From positions 1-6,938 of the forward strand of contig ONVG01000128.1 of the NCBI GenBank assembly GCA_900321195.1: a DNA stretch of 6,938 nt, in the 5' to 3' direction. The number at the start of each line of letters is the position of its first letter. The stretch's first letter is position 1. The position numbers and the translations under genes are program-made. Shown one piece after another: positions 5,108-6,938 of the stretch. Source of the DNA: an uncultured Eubacteriales bacterium (GTDB taxonomy: Bacteria; Bacillota; Clostridia; Oscillospirales; Acutalibacteraceae). The notes beneath the pieces are model-generated. The model was given only the letters and a program-made list of their open reading frames with translations. It ran no database searches and had not been told where the DNA came from.

Positions 5108-5920
5108 ATGAAGATAGGTATATCTACAGGCTGCCTTTACCCTATGCTTACAGAAAATTCGGTAGAACTGCTTACAGATATCGGTTTTGATACGCTGGAA
5201 ATATTTTTCAACAGCTTTTCCGAGCTTGAACCTGATTATCTCGACAGGTTAAGATATATACTCGACAAAAAGGGCGCTTCCGTAGCTTCGGTACATCCTT
5301 TTACTTCTTCATACGAATCATTCCTCTTGTTTTCCAACTATGAAAGAAGATTTGAGGACGGTATAAAATTCTATGAGATGTTTTTCAGGACTGCACAAAA
5401 GCTTTCGGCTGATAAAGTAATACTTCACGGACTTAGCACCGATTACCGTTCTTCACTTGAAAATGAGGAATATTTCAGACGCTTTGAGCGTCTGCGTGAT
5501 ACTGCGAGAGCTTACGGCACTGAGCTTTTACAGGAAAATGTAGCAAAATTCAAAAGCGGCGACCCGCTGTTCATAAGCGACATGAAAAATTATTTTGGCG
5601 AGGATATAGGTTTCGTATGCGATACAAAGCAGGCCCGCAGAAAAGGTCTGTCACCAGTTGTATTTACGGATATAATGGGTACATCACTGAAGCATGTGCA
5701 TATAAGCGGATATACTGACGGCAATGAATGCATACTTCCCGATGAAAGCTCTGCTCCGGCTACGGAAAGCTTTGTAAGACATCTTATACAGACAGGCTAT
5801 CAGGGCGATATAATAATAGAGGTCTACAGGTTCAGCTTTGAAAATATCTCTCAGTTAGCAAAAACTAAAAAATATCTTGAAAATATTGTAAAAAAATATT
5901 CAGGTCTGGAGGTTATATAG
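5108..5920 (+). CDS. Sugar phosphate isomerase/epimerase-like TIM-barrel protein
   Basis: This 270-residue protein has the pattern of the xylose isomerase-like TIM-barrel family (AP endonuclease 2 type), whose members isomerise or epimerise sugars or act on related substrates with a divalent metal. It opens with MKIGISTGCLYP (first strand). Likely active-site positions follow in the usual order: E31 in TLEIFF, H63 in SVHPF, H107 in ILHG, E143 in LQENV, D172 in CDTKQA, H196/H198 in KHVHIS and E238 in IIIEVY. The E143-D172-H198-E238 set is the likely metal site, inferred from the fold. No signal peptide or membrane segment is seen, so it should be cytoplasmic. It is first in a three-gene run, ending 1 nt before nrdR, whose ribosome binding site lies inside it. 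The substrate cannot be assigned; a DNA-repair endonuclease IV is less likely because the protein does not carry that family's familiar motifs. Confidence 0.85.
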   Translation: MKIGISTGCLYPMLTENSVELLTDIGFDTLEIFFNSFSELEPDYLDRLRYILDKKGASVASVHPFTSSYESFLLFSNYERRFEDGIKFYEMFFRTAQKLSADKVILHGLSTDYRSSLENEEYFRRFERLRDTARAYGTELLQENVAKFKSGDPLFISDMKNYFGEDIGFVCDTKQARRKGLSPVVFTDIMGTSLKHVHISGYTDGNECILPDESSAPATESFVRHLIQTGYQGDIIIEVYRFSFENISQLAKTKKYLENIVKKYSGLEVI

Positions 5921-5921
5921 A

Positions 5922-6377
5922 ATGAAATGTCCATACTGCGGATGCGAAGAAAGCAAGGTCGTCGATTCAAGACCTACGGATGAGGGCGAAAGGATACGCC
6001 GCCGCCGTGAATGCTTCAACTGCTCAAAAAGATTTACAACTTACGAAATAGTCGAAACTACTCCTGTCATGGTCGTAAAAAGGGATAACTCCCGTGAACC
6101 GTACAACCGTGAAAAACTCACAAACGGCATTTTAAGAGCCTGTGAAAAACGTCCTGTATCTCTCGACCAGATAGACCATATAGTTGACGAGGTAGAGATA
6201 AAAATACAGAATACTCTCGACAGAGAGATATCTTCAAGAACTATCGGAGAATACACTATGGACGTTCTGAAAAATGTCGATGAAGTAGCTTATGTGCGCT
6301 TTGCATCAGTTTACAGACAATTCAAGGATATCCATTCCTTTATGGAAGAACTCAAAAGGCTTATTGAAGAAAAATAA
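5922..6377 (+). CDS. nrdR: Transcriptional repressor NrdR
   Basis: NrdR is a zinc- and nucleotide-binding repressor of ribonucleotide reductase genes, acting through NrdR boxes in nrd promoters. The 151 residues match the usual length of about 150. The N-terminal zinc ribbon has C3, C6, C31 and C34 (MKCPYCGCEESKVVDSRP and CFNCSKRFTTYE), with a basic RRRR stretch between the pairs. The ATP-cone domain covers about 47-137, beginning with VVKRDNSREPYNREKL and including EISSRTIGEY, and ends with VAYVRFASVYRQFKD. GGAGGT lies 8 nt before the ATG, inside the end of the upstream gene, and only 1 nt separates it from that gene's stop. No nrd gene is in the window, so its targets lie elsewhere. The gene looks intact. 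Confidence 0.97.
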   Translation: MKCPYCGCEESKVVDSRPTDEGERIRRRRECFNCSKRFTTYEIVETTPVMVVKRDNSREPYNREKLTNGILRACEKRPVSLDQIDHIVDEVEIKIQNTLDREISSRTIGEYTMDVLKNVDEVAYVRFASVYRQFKDIHSFMEELKRLIEEK

Positions 6378-6390
6378 AGAGGGTGATACT

Positions 6391-6938
6391 GTGATAATCG
6401 ATACACATGTACATATCGGAAAAATAAGGGAATTTGACCTTTCGGAAAGTGATGTTATCTATTCAATGGACAGATACGGCATTGCTCACAGCATTGTTTC
6501 AAGCCTTAACGCCGTTGAATTTGACCACGATATGAACCCCGTACCTGCGGAATATCAGCGCTCACAGACAGACTGCCTTGATGACGTTCTGAATTTCGTT
6601 AAAAAATATCCTTCAAGGCTGAGCGCTGCCGTATGGGTAAAGCCGCACGGTGAAAAGGCGGATGATATGCTTTATAATGCTGTAAAGGAAAATCTGAAAT
6701 ACATAAAGGCTTTCAAGTTCCACCCGTTCCATTCAAACGAACCGTTTGACTCCGAAAAAACTGCGGCTTTTATAGACCTTGCAGAAAATTTTTCTCTCCC
6801 TGTTGTGATACACACAGGCGGCTCTGATGCAGCCTCGTGCAAAAGAGTTTATAACATGGCAAAGAAATTCCCTAAAACGAACTTCTTCATGGTACACATG
6901 GGACTCGGTACAGACAACAATGAAGCCATTGAGCTTAT
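6391..6938 (+). CDS. Metal-dependent amidohydrolase (TIM barrel), C-terminal part beyond window
   Basis: The first 182 codons of a gene cut by the right edge are visible. The start is GTG, 13 nt after the nrdR stop, with GAGGGTGAT just upstream as ribosome binding site. The protein begins MIIDTHVHIG, giving the metal-binding HxH pair H6 and H8 of the amidohydrolase superfamily. Later strands carry FKFHPFH (109-114 region), VVIHTGG with H141 and FFMVHMG with H169, the order expected of the amidohydrolase-2 / TatD-like type. The missing part should hold the last catalytic Asp. Such enzymes hydrolyse or decarboxylate small molecules, but the substrate cannot be told. There is no signal peptide, so it is likely cytoplasmic. 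It is probably cotranscribed with nrdR and the upstream isomerase. Confidence 0.88.
   Translation, partial: MIIDTHVHIGKIREFDLSESDVIYSMDRYGIAHSIVSSLNAVEFDHDMNPVPAEYQRSQTDCLDDVLNFVKKYPSRLSAAVWVKPHGEKADDMLYNAVKENLKYIKAFKFHPFHSNEPFDSEKTAAFIDLAENFSLPVVIHTGGSDAASCKRVYNMAKKFPKTNFFMVHMGLGTDNNEAIEL

Noticed and set aside
1..6938. CRISPR arrays, insertion sequences, tRNA or rRNA genes
   Set aside because: No spaced direct repeats, transposase sequence, terminal inverted repeats or structural RNA signatures were seen.

Overview
The window comes from a low-to-moderate GC Gram-positive anaerobe. A Clostridia / Ruminococcus-like gut bacterium is the best inference. The evidence is the rnf gene order CDGEAB typical of Clostridia, strong GGAGG-type ribosome binding sites, GTG starts in tightly packed operons, and an AT-rich intergenic region with TTGACA/TATAAT-type promoters. 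I cannot name the species.

Left part, 1-4424, minus strand: an rnf operon read in the order rnfC, rnfD, rnfG, rnfE, rnfA, rnfB, with rnfB running off the left edge. Together these encode the membrane-bound Rnf complex, which moves electrons between reduced ferredoxin and NAD+ and couples this to Na+ or H+ pumping. RnfC is the NADH/FMN and [4Fe-4S] subunit. RnfD and RnfG carry covalent FMN. RnfE and RnfA are the paired membrane subunits with intramembrane Fe-S cysteines. RnfB is the ferredoxin-side Fe-S subunit. The genes overlap or nearly touch, and each has its own ribosome binding site. The notable defect is in rnfD: the reading frame leaves the family sequence just after residue 274, and the expected last C-terminal residues reappear in another frame at 2217-2279. 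An out-of-frame deletion of roughly 55 nt appears to have removed the segment between them.

Middle part, 4425-5107: a 683-bp AT-rich intergenic region between divergent operons. From left to right it holds a short leader hairpin and a candidate rnf promoter (minus strand), a stretch with nothing I can support (about 4527-4705), a strong intrinsic terminator, a homopurine/homopyrimidine tract, a near-consensus minus-strand promoter with an A/T-rich upstream element, and a plus-strand promoter for the right-hand genes. A promoter and terminator with no gene between them suggest an undescribed small RNA of about 143 nt with a C/U-rich body. This is the best candidate for something new in the window.

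Right part, 5108-6938, plus strand: a TIM-barrel sugar phosphate isomerase/epimerase-like protein, the ribonucleotide reductase repressor NrdR, and a metal-dependent amidohydrolase cut by the right edge. Gaps of 1 and 13 nt suggest one operon. The two enzymes have recognisable folds and metal ligands, but their substrates cannot be told from sequence.
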